Assembly (NCBI RefSeq): GCF_003730135.1
Contig: NZ_RJVO01000004.1
Location: 62,001 to 126,000, forward strand
Direction of reading: 5' to 3'
DNA length: 64,000 nucleotides
Origin: Stagnimonas aquatica
Lineage (GTDB): Bacteria > Pseudomonadota > Gammaproteobacteria > Nevskiales > Nevskiaceae
Below, one piece after another: positions 39,315 through 49,173 of the stretch; positions within the stretch are counted from its first letter, which is position 1, and each line of letters begins with the position of its first letter. Both the position numbers and the translations under genes were made by a program. The notes beneath the pieces are model-generated. The model was not told where the DNA came from, did no database searches, and saw nothing but the letters and a program-made list of their open reading frames with translations.

Positions 39315-40436
39315 ATGACCCGCGTCGCCATCACCGGCTCCGGCCTGTTCACTCCCGCCGAATCCATCAGCAACGACGAACTGGTGGCCTGCTACAACGC
39401 CTACGCCGAGCGCGAAAACAGTCGCCACGCCGAGGCCATCGCCGCCGGCACCGCGCAGCCGCTGCCGCTGTCGTCCAGCGAGTTCATCGTCAAGGCCTCC
39501 GGCATCAAGAGCCGCTACGTGGTCGACAAGGCCGGCGTGCTCGACATCGACTTCATGCGCCCGCGCATCCGCACCCGTGGCAATGACGAGCCCTCGCTGA
39601 TGGCGGAGATGGGCGCTGCCGCCGCCCGGCAGGCGCTCGCGACCGCCGGCCGCGATCCTTCGGAAGTCGACTTCATCATCTGCGCCGCCTCCAATCTGCA
39701 GCGGCCGTACCCGGCGGTGGCGGTGGAGCTTCAGCAACTGCTGGGCGCCGGCGGCTTTGCCTACGACATGAACGTCGCTTGCGCCTCGGCGGCCTTCGGC
39801 ATCCAGTCGGCGGTCGACGCGGTGCGCCTGGGCAACGCCAAGTGCGCCCTGGTGATCAATCCGGAAATCTGCTCGGGGCATCTGAACTGGCGCAACCGCG
39901 ATTGCCATTTCATCTTCGGTGATGCCGCCACGGCGGTGGTGATCGAGCCGCTCCACGGGGCCAAGTCCCGGGATGCCTTCGAAGTGATGGGGACCCGGCT
40001 CAAGACCCAGTTCTCCAACAACATCCGTAACAATTTCGGCTTCCTCAACGCCTCGGAAATCGAGGCGCGGCCCTGGAACGACGTGCTGTTCCAGCAGGAG
40101 GGTCGCAAGGTCTTCAAGGAAGTGGTGCCGATGGTGTCGGAGCTGCTGCTGGGTCATCTCGCCGCGCTCGGCATCGCGCCGGAGTCGGTCAAGCGCTTCT
40201 GGCTGCACCAGGCCAATCTGTCGATGAACCAGTTCATTGCCCGCAAGGTTCTGGGCCGCGACGCGACTGAAACCGAGGCGCCGGTGATCCTCGACGAGTA
40301 CGCCAACACCAGTTCCGCCGGCTGCATCATCGCCTTCCACAAGCATCACGCCGACCTCGCGGCGGGCGAGTTGGGCCTGCTCAGCGGCTTCGGTGCCGGC
40401 TACTCGGCTGGCAGCGCGATCCTCCGCAAACTTTGA
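39315..40436 (+). CDS. Beta-ketoacyl-ACP synthase III, FabH2-like
   Basis: A KAS III-type condensing enzyme of 373 residues, longer than housekeeping FabH (about 320). The catalytic Cys is in MNVACASAAFGIQ, His in WLHQANLSMNQFI and Asn in EYANTSSAGCI. The triad is complete, so it should start or elongate acyl chains by decarboxylative condensation with malonyl-ACP. An insertion after residue 45 (TAQPLPLSSSEFIVKASGIKS) sets this subgroup apart, as in the 373-residue FabH2 of Pseudomonas. It stands alone, with no acyl carrier or reductase genes next to it. Confidence 0.85.
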   Translation: MTRVAITGSGLFTPAESISNDELVACYNAYAERENSRHAEAIAAGTAQPLPLSSSEFIVKASGIKSRYVVDKAGVLDIDFMRPRIRTRGNDEPSLMAEMGAAAARQALATAGRDPSEVDFIICAASNLQRPYPAVAVELQQLLGAGGFAYDMNVACASAAFGIQSAVDAVRLGNAKCALVINPEICSGHLNWRNRDCHFIFGDAATAVVIEPLHGAKSRDAFEVMGTRLKTQFSNNIRNNFGFLNASEIEARPWNDVLFQQEGRKVFKEVVPMVSELLLGHLAALGIAPESVKRFWLHQANLSMNQFIARKVLGRDATETEAPVILDEYANTSSAGCIIAFHKHHADLAAGELGLLSGFGAGYSAGSAILRKL

Positions 40437-40455
40437 GCGACGCTTTTGTGACAGC

Positions 40456-40484
40456 CGGTCATGACCTTGTCACAAATTGCTAAT
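40456..40484 (+). promoter_or_regulatory. Pho box upstream of phoB
   Basis: Three PhoB half-sites at 11-nt spacing: CGGTCAT (40456), TTGTCAC (40467) and TGCTAAT (40478), with the spacer AAAT after the second. The consensus half-site is CTGTCAT. It lies 29 nt before the phoB ATG, which implies autoregulation under phosphate limitation. Confidence 0.75.
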
Positions 40485-40512
40485 AGCCTGATTTGTAGAG
40501 TTTAATCAGGCC

Positions 40513-41211
40513 ATGGGAATGCAGAACAAACAGATTTTGGTGGTGGAAGACGAGGCGTCCATCCGCGAAATGTTGCGTTTCGCCCTGGAGCGCGCCGAGT
40601 TTCGGGTGATGCTCGCCGCCAACGCCCAGGAGGCGCGCCTGAAGATCGCCGAGGCGCAGCCGGATCTGATCCTGCTCGACTGGATGATGCCCGGCCTCTC
40701 TGGCGTGGAGTTCGCCAAGGAGCTGAAGTCCGGCGCCACCAGCAAGGACATCCCGATCATCATGGTCACCGCCCGCGCCGAAGAGGAAGACAAGGTGCGC
40801 GGCCTGAACATCGGTGCCGACGACTACGTCTCCAAGCCGTTTTCCTTCCCCGAGCTGATCGCCCGTATCCAGGCGGTGCTGCGCCGCTCGCTGCCGGGCG
40901 GCGTCGAGGAGCGGCTGGCGGTGGCCGGCCTGGAAGTCGATGCCGCCAGCCAGCGGGTCACCGCCCGTGGCGAGCCGGTCAAGCTCGGCCCCACCGAATA
41001 CCGTCTCCTGCACTTCTTCATCAGCCATCCGGAGCGGGTCTACACCCGTGAGCAGGTCCTGGACCGGGTCTGGGGGCAGAACGTCTACGTCGAGGAGCGC
41101 ACCGTTGACGTGCACATCCGCCGCCTGCGCAAGGCGCTGGAACCCTATGGCTACGACAACATGATCCAGACCGTGCGCGGCACCGGCTACCGTTTTTCGG
41201 ACAAGGTCTGA
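40513..41211 (+). CDS. phoB: Phosphate regulon response regulator PhoB
   Basis: OmpR-class response regulator of 232 residues activating genes under phosphate limitation. The receiver domain has acidic pocket VVEDE (13), phospho-acceptor Asp56 (LLDWMMPG) and Lys108 (DDYVSKPF). The C-terminal winged helix has [31 protein letters not shown] and the [14 protein letters not shown] recognition helix typical of PhoB. The ATG at 40513 or 40519 may be used. A Pho box precedes it and phoR follows 21 nt later. Confidence 0.96.
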   Translation: MGMQNKQILVVEDEASIREMLRFALERAEFRVMLAANAQEARLKIAEAQPDLILLDWMMPGLSGVEFAKELKSGATSKDIPIIMVTARAEEEDKVRGLNIGADDYVSKPFSFPELIARIQAVLRRSLPGGVEERLAVAGLEVDAASQRVTARGEPVKLGPTEYRLLHFFISHPERVYTREQVLDRVWGQNVYVEERTVDVHIRRLRKALEPYGYDNMIQTVRGTGYRFSDKV

Positions 41212-41232
41212 GGTCTGGCCGGCCGCGCAGGC

Positions 41233-42558
41233 ATGACCGCCGCTCTCCAGCAGGAAATCCTCAAGGCGGTCCTGCGTGCCCTGCTCGGGGCCTTGCTGGG
41301 CTGGCTGTTCGGGCAATGGCTGCTCGGCTTGACCCTCGGCATCGCGCTGTACCTGCTCATGCACCTGCGCTACCTCGCGGTGTTGCGGCGCTGGTTCGAT
41401 GCGCCCAAGCAGGTCGAGCTGCCGGAGCCCGGCGGGATCTGGGGCGAGATCTTCGAAAGCCTGCTGACCCTGCAGCGCCGCAACCGCAAGCGCAAGAAGC
41501 GCCTGGCCGCCATCGTCTCGGAATTCCAGGCCTCCACCGAGGCGCTGCCGGACGCGGCGGTGGTGCTGGGCGAACGCGGCGAGATCGTCTGGCTCAACAC
41601 TGCCGCCCGCACCCTGCTGGGCCTGCGCACCCCGCAGGACCTCGGCCAGCGCCTGCCCAACCTGATCCGCCACCCGGCTTTCACCGAATACTTCACGCAG
41701 GGCGAGTACGAGGGCGAGGTGGAGGCACCGTCGCCGATCCACGCCCAACTGACCCTGGCCTACCGCATCGTCCCCTACGGCAACGGCCAGCGTCTGCTGG
41801 TGGCGCGGGACGTGTCGGAGATGCGCCGGCTGGAGCTGGTGCGCCGCGACTTTGTCGCCAATGCCAGCCACGAGTTGCGCACGCCGCTCACCGTCCTGCG
41901 CGGCTATCTGGACATGATGGGCGCCGACGCCGGCAGTGGCCCGCTGGCCAGCTGGCGCGGGCCTATCGAGGACATGCGCGCCCAGGCGCAGCGCATGGAG
42001 TCGCTGATCAACGACATGCTCAAGCTGGCTCGGCTGGAGGCTGACAGCCCGATGACACGCCAGGATCTGGTCGATGTCCCGGGCCTGCTGCGCCGGGTGG
42101 TGGACGATGCCCGGGCCTTGTCCAAGGGTGAGCACCGCTTCGAGACCGAGATCCAGCCCGAGCTGTTCCTGCTCGGCCGCGAAGCCGAGCTGCAGAGCGT
42201 GTTCTCCAACCTGGTCGCCAACGCGGTCCACTACACCCCGTCCGGTGGCGTGATCCGGGTGCGCTGGAAGGCGGACGGCGAGGGCGCCCAGTTCAGCGTC
42301 GCCGATACCGGGATTGGCATTGCCGAAAAGGACATCGCCCGGCTGACCGAGCGCTTCTACCGCGTGGACATCGGTCGTTCGCGGGCCAGCGGCGGTACCG
42401 GCCTGGGCCTGTCCATCGTCAAGCATGCCCTGGAGCGCCACGACGGCCGGCTGCGTATCGACAGCGAGCTGGGCGTGGGCAGTACCTTCAGCTGCCAGTT
42501 TCCGCTGCACCGGGTGCAGCAGGGGCCGGTGGTGCAGGAAAAGATCGCCCTGTCCTGA
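41233..42558 (+). CDS. phoR: Phosphate regulon sensor histidine kinase PhoR
   Basis: Inner-membrane histidine kinase of 441 residues that phosphorylates PhoB when phosphate is scarce. Two hydrophobic segments lie in residues 10-47. A PAS domain follows (about 100-200, EALPDAAVVLGERGEIVWLN...). The HisKA H-box is NASHELRTPLT (His213). The ATPase domain has N box (NLVANAVHYTP), DTGIGI and GGTGLGLSIVKH. There is no large periplasmic sensor, so input is expected through the PstSCAB-PhoU complex encoded downstream. Confidence 0.95.
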   Translation: MTAALQQEILKAVLRALLGALLGWLFGQWLLGLTLGIALYLLMHLRYLAVLRRWFDAPKQVELPEPGGIWGEIFESLLTLQRRNRKRKKRLAAIVSEFQASTEALPDAAVVLGERGEIVWLNTAARTLLGLRTPQDLGQRLPNLIRHPAFTEYFTQGEYEGEVEAPSPIHAQLTLAYRIVPYGNGQRLLVARDVSEMRRLELVRRDFVANASHELRTPLTVLRGYLDMMGADAGSGPLASWRGPIEDMRAQAQRMESLINDMLKLARLEADSPMTRQDLVDVPGLLRRVVDDARALSKGEHRFETEIQPELFLLGREAELQSVFSNLVANAVHYTPSGGVIRVRWKADGEGAQFSVADTGIGIAEKDIARLTERFYRVDIGRSRASGGTGLGLSIVKHALERHDGRLRIDSELGVGSTFSCQFPLHRVQQGPVVQEKIALS

Positions 42559-42582
42559 GGCCGGGGCGCCCCGGATCGGGGC

Positions 42583-42622
42583 CTGTCACAAATGCTTCAT
42601 CCCTGCTTCATACCCTATACAT
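42583..42622 (+). promoter_or_regulatory. Pho box and -10 element upstream of pstS
   Basis: Three half-sites repeat every 11 nt: CTGTCAC (42583), GCTTCAT (42594) and GCTTCAT (42605), with AAAT and CCCT spacers. A TATACAT -10-like element follows at 42616-42622, and the pstS ATG is at 42675. This is a near-textbook PhoB-activated promoter lacking a normal -35. Confidence 0.82.
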
Positions 42623-42674
42623 GCCGGCTGCCCAGAATCGCCGGCGCTAACACTCTTATCAGAGGCTTATCCGC

Positions 42675-43637
42675 ATGAAATTGAAGTCATTTCTCGTCGC
42701 GTTGACGGTTTCCGCCGGGGCCTACACCAGCGCCGCCAGCGCCGGTGTCGATGCCAAGCTGCCGGACTACAAGGCCGCCGCAGGCGTCTCCGGCAACTTC
42801 AGCTCGGTGGGTTCGGACACCCTGAACAACCTGATGACCCTCTGGGCCGAGGAGTTCAACAAGTTCTACCCCAACGTCAACGTGCAGATCCAGGGCGCCG
42901 GTTCCTCCACCGCGCCGCCGGCACTGACCGAAGGCACCGCCAACTTCGGCCCGATGTCGCGCCTGATGAAGGACCAGGAAATCCAGGCCTTCGAGAAGAA
43001 GTACGGCTACAAGCCGACCGCGATCGGCGTCGCCATCGACGCCCTGGCGGTGTTCGTCAACAAGGACAACCCGATCAAGAGTCTCTCCATCGCCCAGGTG
43101 GACGGCATCTTCTCCGCCACCCGCAAGTGCGGCGGCAAGGACGTCAAGCGCTGGGGCGACCTCGGTCTGACCGGCGATTGGGCCAGCAAGCCGGTGCAGC
43201 TCTACGGCCGCAACTCGGTGTCCGGCACCTACGGTTATTTCAAGGAGCACGCCCTCTGCAAGGGTGACTTCAAGACCACGGTCAACGAGCAGCCGGGCTC
43301 CGCCTCGGTGGTGCAGTCGGTGGCCGGCGGCCTCAACGCCATCGGTTACTCCGGCATCGGCTACAAGACCTCCGGCGTGCGCGCCGTGGCGCTGTCCGCC
43401 AAGGACGGCGGTGAGGTCGAGGAAGCCACCGAAGAGAACGCCGTCACCGGCAAGTACCCGCTGGCCCGCGTGCTCTACGTCTACGTCAACAAGGCGCCCA
43501 ACAAGCCGCTTTCGCCGATGGAGTCGGAGTTCTTCAAGATGGTGCTGTCGAAGACCGGTCAGAACGTGGTGGTGAAGGACGGTTACATCCCGCTCCCCGC
43601 CGCGATGGTCGCCAAGGAACTCGCCAAGCTGCAGTAA
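42675..43637 (+). CDS. pstS: Phosphate-binding periplasmic protein PstS
   Basis: Substrate-binding protein of 320 residues for the high-affinity phosphate ABC transporter. A signal peptide ends near residue 23 (AASA|GVDA). The phosphate-binding signatures [12 protein letters not shown] and [23 protein letters not shown] are visible, with [10 protein letters not shown] later (the SGT loop). It belongs to the SphX-like subgroup rather than the E. coli type. It is preceded by a Pho box and followed by an OprP-like porin before pstCAB. Confidence 0.94.
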   Translation: MKLKSFLVALTVSAGAYTSAASAGVDAKLPDYKAAAGVSGNFSSVGSDTLNNLMTLWAEEFNKFYPNVNVQIQGAGSSTAPPALTEGTANFGPMSRLMKDQEIQAFEKKYGYKPTAIGVAIDALAVFVNKDNPIKSLSIAQVDGIFSATRKCGGKDVKRWGDLGLTGDWASKPVQLYGRNSVSGTYGYFKEHALCKGDFKTTVNEQPGSASVVQSVAGGLNAIGYSGIGYKTSGVRAVALSAKDGGEVEEATEENAVTGKYPLARVLYVYVNKAPNKPLSPMESEFFKMVLSKTGQNVVVKDGYIPLPAAMVAKELAKLQ

Positions 43638-43737
43638 GCCACCCCCTGCCTAGCCACCACTGCGGGGAGGCCCGCGGTGGGCGGCTGCCCGCAACCTTTC
43701 GCAAGTGCAACACAGAAACCCCCACGGGAGACCCCAG

Positions 43738-45015
43738 ATGAACAACACCCTCAAGTACGCGGCCCTGGCTGCTTTCATCGGCGCCACCGGCGCTGCTCAC
43801 GCTGACCCGGCCGAGACCAAGGGCGGCATCAAGATCAAGACCGACGATGGCCGCTTCGAAGCCACCGTCGGTGGTCGCATCCAGTTCGACTATTACAGCT
43901 TCTCGGAAGATGACGGCGCCCTGATCGGCAGCACCGCCTTTGGTTCCGGCGTGGCCGCCAACGACAACCGTGGTGGCGCCGCCTTCCGTCGCGCCTACCT
44001 GACCCTCACTGGCAAGGCCTACGGCTGGGACTACAAGTTCGAGAACGATTTCGCCGGCACCCCTGGCGCTGGCGGTGGCACCTTCCGCGAAATGTGGATC
44101 GGCACCAAGGTGGGTCCGGGCAAGCTGATGATCGGTCAGCACAAGGGCTTCCGTGGCATGGAAGAACTGGCCAGCTCCAATGAAATCACCCTGATGGAGC
44201 GTCCCAACACCACCGCCACCGGCATCTACAACGGGCGCCAGTTCCTGCGCGGTCTGTTCTACAAGGGCAATACCGACAGCTTTGGCTACGGCATCCATGC
44301 GACCACGCTGACTGGCGAAGCGGGCGACCCGACCGAGGGCACCTCCTTCGGTGCGCGTGCCTACTGGTTCCCGATGTCCGACGACGGCCAGACCCTGCAC
44401 CTCGGCCTCGCCTACAGCACGGATCGCGAGGACACCAACTCCAAGAACGCCGCTGCGGTGTTTCAGTACGGTGGCCGTCGCGGTATTTCGCTCGGCCTGG
44501 CCGGCGCCGGCACCGCCAACGGCTCCACTTTTGGCACTCAGAACACCATCCACGGTGAAATCGCTGGCTCCCTCGGCTCCTTCACCGCGCAGGCCGAATA
44601 CGCCGTCGCGTCGATGCAGGATGCCTACGCCGGTCCTTCCGATGCCGACGTGACCGCCTACTACGTGCAGGCCAGCTACTTCGTCACCGGCGAGAAGAAG
44701 GTGTACAAGAAGGATCGTGGCGCCTTCGGCTCGCCGAAGCCGATCAACAGCTACGGCGCCGTCGAGCTGGTGGCTCGCTACGAGGCTTCGGAGAACTCCG
44801 AGACCACCACCGGTGCCGCCAACGGCTGCTCGCTGACCGGCGTCGCCGCTGGCAGCTACCAGACCTGCGAAGGTTCGCAGATCACCTTGGGCGCCAACTG
44901 GTACGTGAACCCGAACGTCCGCTTCATGCTGAACTACTACCTGGCCGAAGCCGATGTCGGCGCCGGCAAGGACCAGCCGGAAGCCATTTCGATGCGCGCC
45001 CAGTTTGGTTTCTAA
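43738..45015 (+). CDS. Phosphate-selective porin, OprP/OprO family
   Basis: Outer-membrane beta-barrel protein of 425 residues. A signal peptide ends at AHA|DP (about 21). The barrel begins KIKTDDGRFEATVGGRIQFDYYSF and ends with SMRAQFGF, the aromatic C-terminal signal for barrel insertion. FRRAYLTLTGKAYGWDYKFENDFAG and MIGQHKGFRGMEEL are OprP-family blocks. Placed between pstS and pstC, it should bring phosphate or polyphosphate across the outer membrane. The ATG at 43738 follows GGGAGA. A terminator follows the gene. Confidence 0.9.
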   Translation: MNNTLKYAALAAFIGATGAAHADPAETKGGIKIKTDDGRFEATVGGRIQFDYYSFSEDDGALIGSTAFGSGVAANDNRGGAAFRRAYLTLTGKAYGWDYKFENDFAGTPGAGGGTFREMWIGTKVGPGKLMIGQHKGFRGMEELASSNEITLMERPNTTATGIYNGRQFLRGLFYKGNTDSFGYGIHATTLTGEAGDPTEGTSFGARAYWFPMSDDGQTLHLGLAYSTDREDTNSKNAAAVFQYGGRRGISLGLAGAGTANGSTFGTQNTIHGEIAGSLGSFTAQAEYAVASMQDAYAGPSDADVTAYYVQASYFVTGEKKVYKKDRGAFGSPKPINSYGAVELVARYEASENSETTTGAANGCSLTGVAAGSYQTCEGSQITLGANWYVNPNVRFMLNYYLAEADVGAGKDQPEAISMRAQFGF

Positions 45016-45035
45016 GTCGGGCTTGTAAGAGAATG

Positions 45036-45062
45036 CGCCCGGCCGTGTAGGCCGGGCGTTTT
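45036..45062 (+). terminator. Intrinsic terminator after the OprP-like porin
   Basis: A 9-bp GC stem CGCCCGGCC / GGCCGGGCG with a GTGTA loop and a TTTT tail. It splits the pho locus into pstS-porin and pstCAB-phoU transcripts, probably letting the binding protein and porin be made in excess. Confidence 0.85.
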
Positions 45063-45146
45063 CTTCAAGCTCTCCCGAATCGGCGAGGGCTTGAAGAAGA
45101 CGAGCAGGGACCATGCCTCGTCCGGGGCATGCCAACGAGCGATTTC

Positions 45147-47411
45147 ATGAGCGAACCCACGACTCCCTCCGCCTCAGAGACCAGTCGGCACAACATCGTT
45201 GCCGGCGGCATGGGCTTTCAGATCCGTGCCTTCAAGGACAGCCTGGCCCGCTGGGTGGTGTGGGTCGGCGGCCTGGGCGTGATCGCCGCGCTGATGCTGA
45301 TCTTCTTCTACCTGGTTTCGGAAGTGGCGCCGTTGTTCGAGCCCGCCGAGTTCCATCCGCGCCCCGAGTACGCCGTTCCCGGGTCCGGCAAGACGCTCTA
45401 CACCACGGTGGAAGAGCAAGGCGAAGTCGCCATGCGGGTCGCCGACAACGGCGAGGTGAGCTTCTTCAACCTCACCAGCGGTGCGGTGCTGGTGCAGCAG
45501 AAGCTGCCGATCGGTGAGCAGAGCATCGTTTCGATTGCCGAGGTCTCCGCCGAGCGCGGCGTGCTGGCGGCGGCGCTGTCCGATGGCTCGGTGCTGCGCT
45601 TCGCCCACGAGTACGAGATCAGCTACCCCAACGACAAGCGGCTGATCACCCCCAGCCTGAGCTTCCCGCAGGGCGAGGCACCGCTGCCGTTCATGACCGG
45701 GCCGGCGAGCAGCCTGGTGGTGCGCGACGAGGGTGACAAGGCGATCTTCCTGGGCGTCGATCCGGCCAAGGCCGTGCATCTCAAGGCCTTCGAGACCACC
45801 ACCAACATGATCACCGGCGAGTCCAGCTCGGAAGTTTCCGGCGAACTCAGCTTCACGCCGCCGGTGAGCGCCGACATCCTGCTGGTGGAGCCGCTGCTGT
45901 CCTGGCTGTACGTGGTCGACCAGAAGAAGGGCAAGATCGCCTTCTACCGGCTGAGCGGCGGCAGCCAGCCCGAGCTGGTGGAGATCAAGGACGTTGGCAG
46001 CGAGGTCAGCGCCGCCCACTACCTGGCCGGTGGTATCTCCATCGTCGTCGCCCAGGCCGACGGCAAGGTCTCCCAGTGGTTCCCGGCACGCAAGGACGAC
46101 GGCGAGCCCTATCTGGCGCGGGTACGCGAATTCGATCCGCCAGGCGACGCCAAGCTCACCGCCCTCGGCGTCGAGCTGCGCCGCCGCAGCTTCGCGGTCG
46201 GCGACGAGACCGGCCGGGTGAGCGTGTTCTACGCCACTTCCAAGCGCCTGATTCACAGCGAGCAGGCCTTGCCTGGCGCAGTCTCGCAGCTGGCCTTCAA
46301 TCCGCGTGCGCAGGTGCTGATCGCCGAGAGCGCCGACGGCAAGGTGCACGCCTACGACGTGCACAACGAACATCCCGAGGTGTCGTTCGGCGCGCTCTGG
46401 TCGAAGGTCTGGTACGAGAGCTACGACGACGCCAAGTGGCTGTGGCAGTCGTCCTCGGCGAGCGCCGACTTCGAGCCCAAGTTCTCGCTGACGCCGCTGG
46501 CCTTCGGCACCCTTAAGGGCGCCTTCTACGCGATGATCTTCGCGGTGCCGCTGGCGGTGATGGGCGCGATCTTCGTCGCCAACTTCATGTCCGCCGAGTT
46601 GCGTCAGGTGGTCAAGCCCACGGTCGAGCTGCTGGCAGCGCTGCCCTCGGTGATCCTCGGCTTTCTCGCCGGCCTCTGGCTGGCGCCGTTCATCGAATCG
46701 AACCTGCCCGGCGTGTTCCTGCTGCTGGTGCTGTTGCCGATCAGCATCCCGCTGTTCGGCTACCTGTGGCTGAACCTGCCGGCACGGCTGCGCTACTTCG
46801 TGCCCGCCGGCTGGGAAGGCGCCCTGCTGGTGCCGGTGGTGGCGCTGGTGGCCTGGTTCTGCTTCGCCATTGCCAAGCCCATCGAGGCGGTGGCCTTCGC
46901 CGGCAACATGCAGTCCTGGATGGATCACACCCTGGGCATCCATTACGACCAGCGCAATGCCCTGGTGGTTGGCATCGCCATGGGTATCGCGGTGATCCCG
47001 ACCATCTTCTCGATCGCCGAAGACGCCATCTTCTCGGTGCCCAAGCAGTTGTCGCTGGGCTCGCTGGCCCTAGGTGCCAGCCCCTGGCAGACGCTCACCG
47101 GCGTGGTGCTGCCCACCGCCAGTCCCGGCATTTTCTCGGCGATCATGATCGGCCTCGGCCGCGCGGTAGGCGAGACCATGATCGTGCTGATGGCGACCGG
47201 CAACACGCCGGTCACCGATGCCAGCCTGTTCAGCGGCATGCGTACGCTGTCGGCCAACGTCGCGGTGGAAATGCCGGAGTCGGAGGTCGGGTCGACGCAC
47301 TTCCGCCTGCTGTTCCTGGCCGGCCTGGTGCTGTTCATCTTCACCTTTTTCTTCAATACGCTGGCCGAAGTGGTCCGCGCCCGCCTGCGCAAGAAATACG
47401 CGAGCATCTAA
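45147..47411 (+). CDS. pstC: Phosphate ABC transporter permease PstC with large periplasmic domain
   Basis: A permease of 754 residues, over twice the size of E. coli PstC (319). One transmembrane helix near residues 35-57 is followed by about 380 residues with repeated strand patterns and WD40/propeller-like spacing (VADNGEVSFFNL, LSDGSVLRFAHEYE, VAQADGKVSQWFPA, VGDETGRVSVFYA, SADGKVHAYDVHNEH). The membrane permease core with the EAA-like loop (LSLGSLALGASPWQT) begins near residue 450. Large PstC forms are known in pseudomonads. An ATG at 45129 is an alternative start. Confidence 0.92.
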   Translation: MSEPTTPSASETSRHNIVAGGMGFQIRAFKDSLARWVVWVGGLGVIAALMLIFFYLVSEVAPLFEPAEFHPRPEYAVPGSGKTLYTTVEEQGEVAMRVADNGEVSFFNLTSGAVLVQQKLPIGEQSIVSIAEVSAERGVLAAALSDGSVLRFAHEYEISYPNDKRLITPSLSFPQGEAPLPFMTGPASSLVVRDEGDKAIFLGVDPAKAVHLKAFETTTNMITGESSSEVSGELSFTPPVSADILLVEPLLSWLYVVDQKKGKIAFYRLSGGSQPELVEIKDVGSEVSAAHYLAGGISIVVAQADGKVSQWFPARKDDGEPYLARVREFDPPGDAKLTALGVELRRRSFAVGDETGRVSVFYATSKRLIHSEQALPGAVSQLAFNPRAQVLIAESADGKVHAYDVHNEHPEVSFGALWSKVWYESYDDAKWLWQSSSASADFEPKFSLTPLAFGTLKGAFYAMIFAVPLAVMGAIFVANFMSAELRQVVKPTVELLAALPSVILGFLAGLWLAPFIESNLPGVFLLLVLLPISIPLFGYLWLNLPARLRYFVPAGWEGALLVPVVALVAWFCFAIAKPIEAVAFAGNMQSWMDHTLGIHYDQRNALVVGIAMGIAVIPTIFSIAEDAIFSVPKQLSLGSLALGASPWQTLTGVVLPTASPGIFSAIMIGLGRAVGETMIVLMATGNTPVTDASLFSGMRTLSANVAVEMPESEVGSTHFRLLFLAGLVLFIFTFFFNTLAEVVRARLRKKYASI

Positions 47412-47414
47412 GCC

Positions 47415-49133
47415 ATGGCCGCCACCCCAGCTCCCAAGCCCTTGGACCTGACCGCCAAGGACACGCAGTCCGTCGCCGCCTATGTGAAGTCGGGCCAACC
47501 CTATGTCTGGCTCACGGCGGCCGCGATCTCGGTCGCCTTCATCATCACCGTTGCGCTGCTGTGCCTGACCGCCGCCCGTGGCATGCCGCACTTCTGGCCG
47601 GCCGATCTGCTCAAGGCCGAGTACCAGGAGCCGGGTGCGGAGCCGGTGCCGCTGCTCGCCGAGCTGATCAGCGAGGAAGAGGTCAGTACCGCGCGCCTGA
47701 TCTCCGCTGGCCTCAAGCTTGATGACAGCCAGCCCTTCCATACCCGCGATCTGATCAAGGTCGGCAATCGCGATCTCTACGGCGCCGACTTCCGCTACCT
47801 GCTCGACGAGTGGATCCTCAACCGCAGCTATCCCGAAGACGCGGTGGTGCTGGAGCGCATGGAGTGGGGCAACTTCCACGGCTTTCTGGAAGCGCTAAAG
47901 GAGAACGGCAGCGTGGTCGCAACCGGCGAGCAGGCCTGGACCGCCTACGCCGAGCGGCAGCGCCGCGCCGACCGCCTGCATCACGAGCTGCGCGAGATCG
48001 AGAAGGGCGAGATCGGCAGCATCAACTACGGCCTGGAGCGCGTGCGCCTCGACACCCGGCGCCTGGAACTGGCCGGCAAGACCCGCGAAAACGCCGCCGC
48101 CGACTACCAGAAGCTCGACGCCCGCAAGGCGGAGTTGGACGCCAGCTACGAGACCCTGCGTACCCGACTGGTGGAGATCAAGACCGAGCTGGCGCGCGAT
48201 TCGCTGGTGCTGAAGTCGGTGGATGGTCAGGAGCTGGAGATTCCGCTGGCCAAAATCGCCCGCGGCTACCGGCCGAATGCCATGGGCCTGTTCGCCAAGC
48301 TGGGGCTGTACTTCGAGAAGCTCTGGGAGTTCGTCTCCGCCGAACCGCGCGAGGCCAATACCGAGGGCGGCATCTTTCCGGCGATCTTCGGCACCGTGAT
48401 GATGGTGCTGCTGATGAGCGTGTTCGTGACGCCGTTCGGCATCCTCGCCGCGCTCTACCTGCGCGAGTACGCCAAGCAGGGCACGGTCACCCAGATCATC
48501 CGCATCGCGGTCAACAACCTGGCCGGCGTGCCCTCCATCGTCTACGGCATGTTCGGTCTGGGCTTCTTCGTCTACTTCGTCGGCGGCTCGCTCGATCAAC
48601 TGTTCTACGCCGAGTCGCTGCCGTCGCCGACCTTCGGCACCCCCGGCATCCTCTGGGCCTCGCTGACCCTGGCGATCCTGACCCTGCCGGTGGTGATCGT
48701 CGCCACCGAGGAAGGTCTGGCGCGCATTCCGCGCTCGCTGCGCGAAGCCTCGCTGGCGCTGGGCGCGACCAAGGCCGAAACGCTGTGGAAGGTGGTGCTG
48801 CCGATGGCCAGCCCGGCGATGATGACCGGCCTGATCCTGGCCATCGCCCGCGCCGCCGGCGAGGTCGCACCGCTGATGCTGGTCGGCGTGGTCAAGCTCG
48901 CGCCCAGCCTGCCGCTGGACGGCAACTTCCCCTTCGTGCACTTGGAACGCAAGTTCATGCACCTGGGCTTCCACATCTACGACGTCGGCTTCCAGAGCCC
49001 CAACGTGGAGGCGGCGCGACCGCTGGTGTACGCCACCTCCTTCCTGCTGGTGCTGGTGATCGTGCTGCTCAATGTCTCGGCGATCCGCATCCGCAACCGT
49101 CTGCGCGAGAAGTACAAGGCCCTGGACGGCTAG
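47415..49133 (+). CDS. pstA: Phosphate ABC transporter permease PstA with periplasmic coiled coil
   Basis: A permease of 572 residues, about twice the E. coli length (296). The first membrane helix (residues about 33-52) is followed by about 260 periplasmic residues. These include a long charged helical stretch ([42 protein letters not shown]), likely coiled coil. The permease core starts near residue 315 ([24 protein letters not shown]) with EAA loop ([18 protein letters not shown]). It starts 3 nt after pstC, so the two permeases are made together. Confidence 0.93.
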   Translation: MAATPAPKPLDLTAKDTQSVAAYVKSGQPYVWLTAAAISVAFIITVALLCLTAARGMPHFWPADLLKAEYQEPGAEPVPLLAELISEEEVSTARLISAGLKLDDSQPFHTRDLIKVGNRDLYGADFRYLLDEWILNRSYPEDAVVLERMEWGNFHGFLEALKENGSVVATGEQAWTAYAERQRRADRLHHELREIEKGEIGSINYGLERVRLDTRRLELAGKTRENAAADYQKLDARKAELDASYETLRTRLVEIKTELARDSLVLKSVDGQELEIPLAKIARGYRPNAMGLFAKLGLYFEKLWEFVSAEPREANTEGGIFPAIFGTVMMVLLMSVFVTPFGILAALYLREYAKQGTVTQIIRIAVNNLAGVPSIVYGMFGLGFFVYFVGGSLDQLFYAESLPSPTFGTPGILWASLTLAILTLPVVIVATEEGLARIPRSLREASLALGATKAETLWKVVLPMASPAMMTGLILAIARAAGEVAPLMLVGVVKLAPSLPLDGNFPFVHLERKFMHLGFHIYDVGFQSPNVEAARPLVYATSFLLVLVIVLLNVSAIRIRNRLREKYKALDG

Positions 49134-49173
49134 GCCGCCCGGCAGTTTCGCGTTCCGACAGGAATCCAGGACA

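Noticed and set aside
40480-42510. 676-residue open frame on the minus strand opposite phoB and phoR
   Set aside because: phoB and phoR are unmistakable with Pho box and ribosome binding context; the antisense frame is a shadow.
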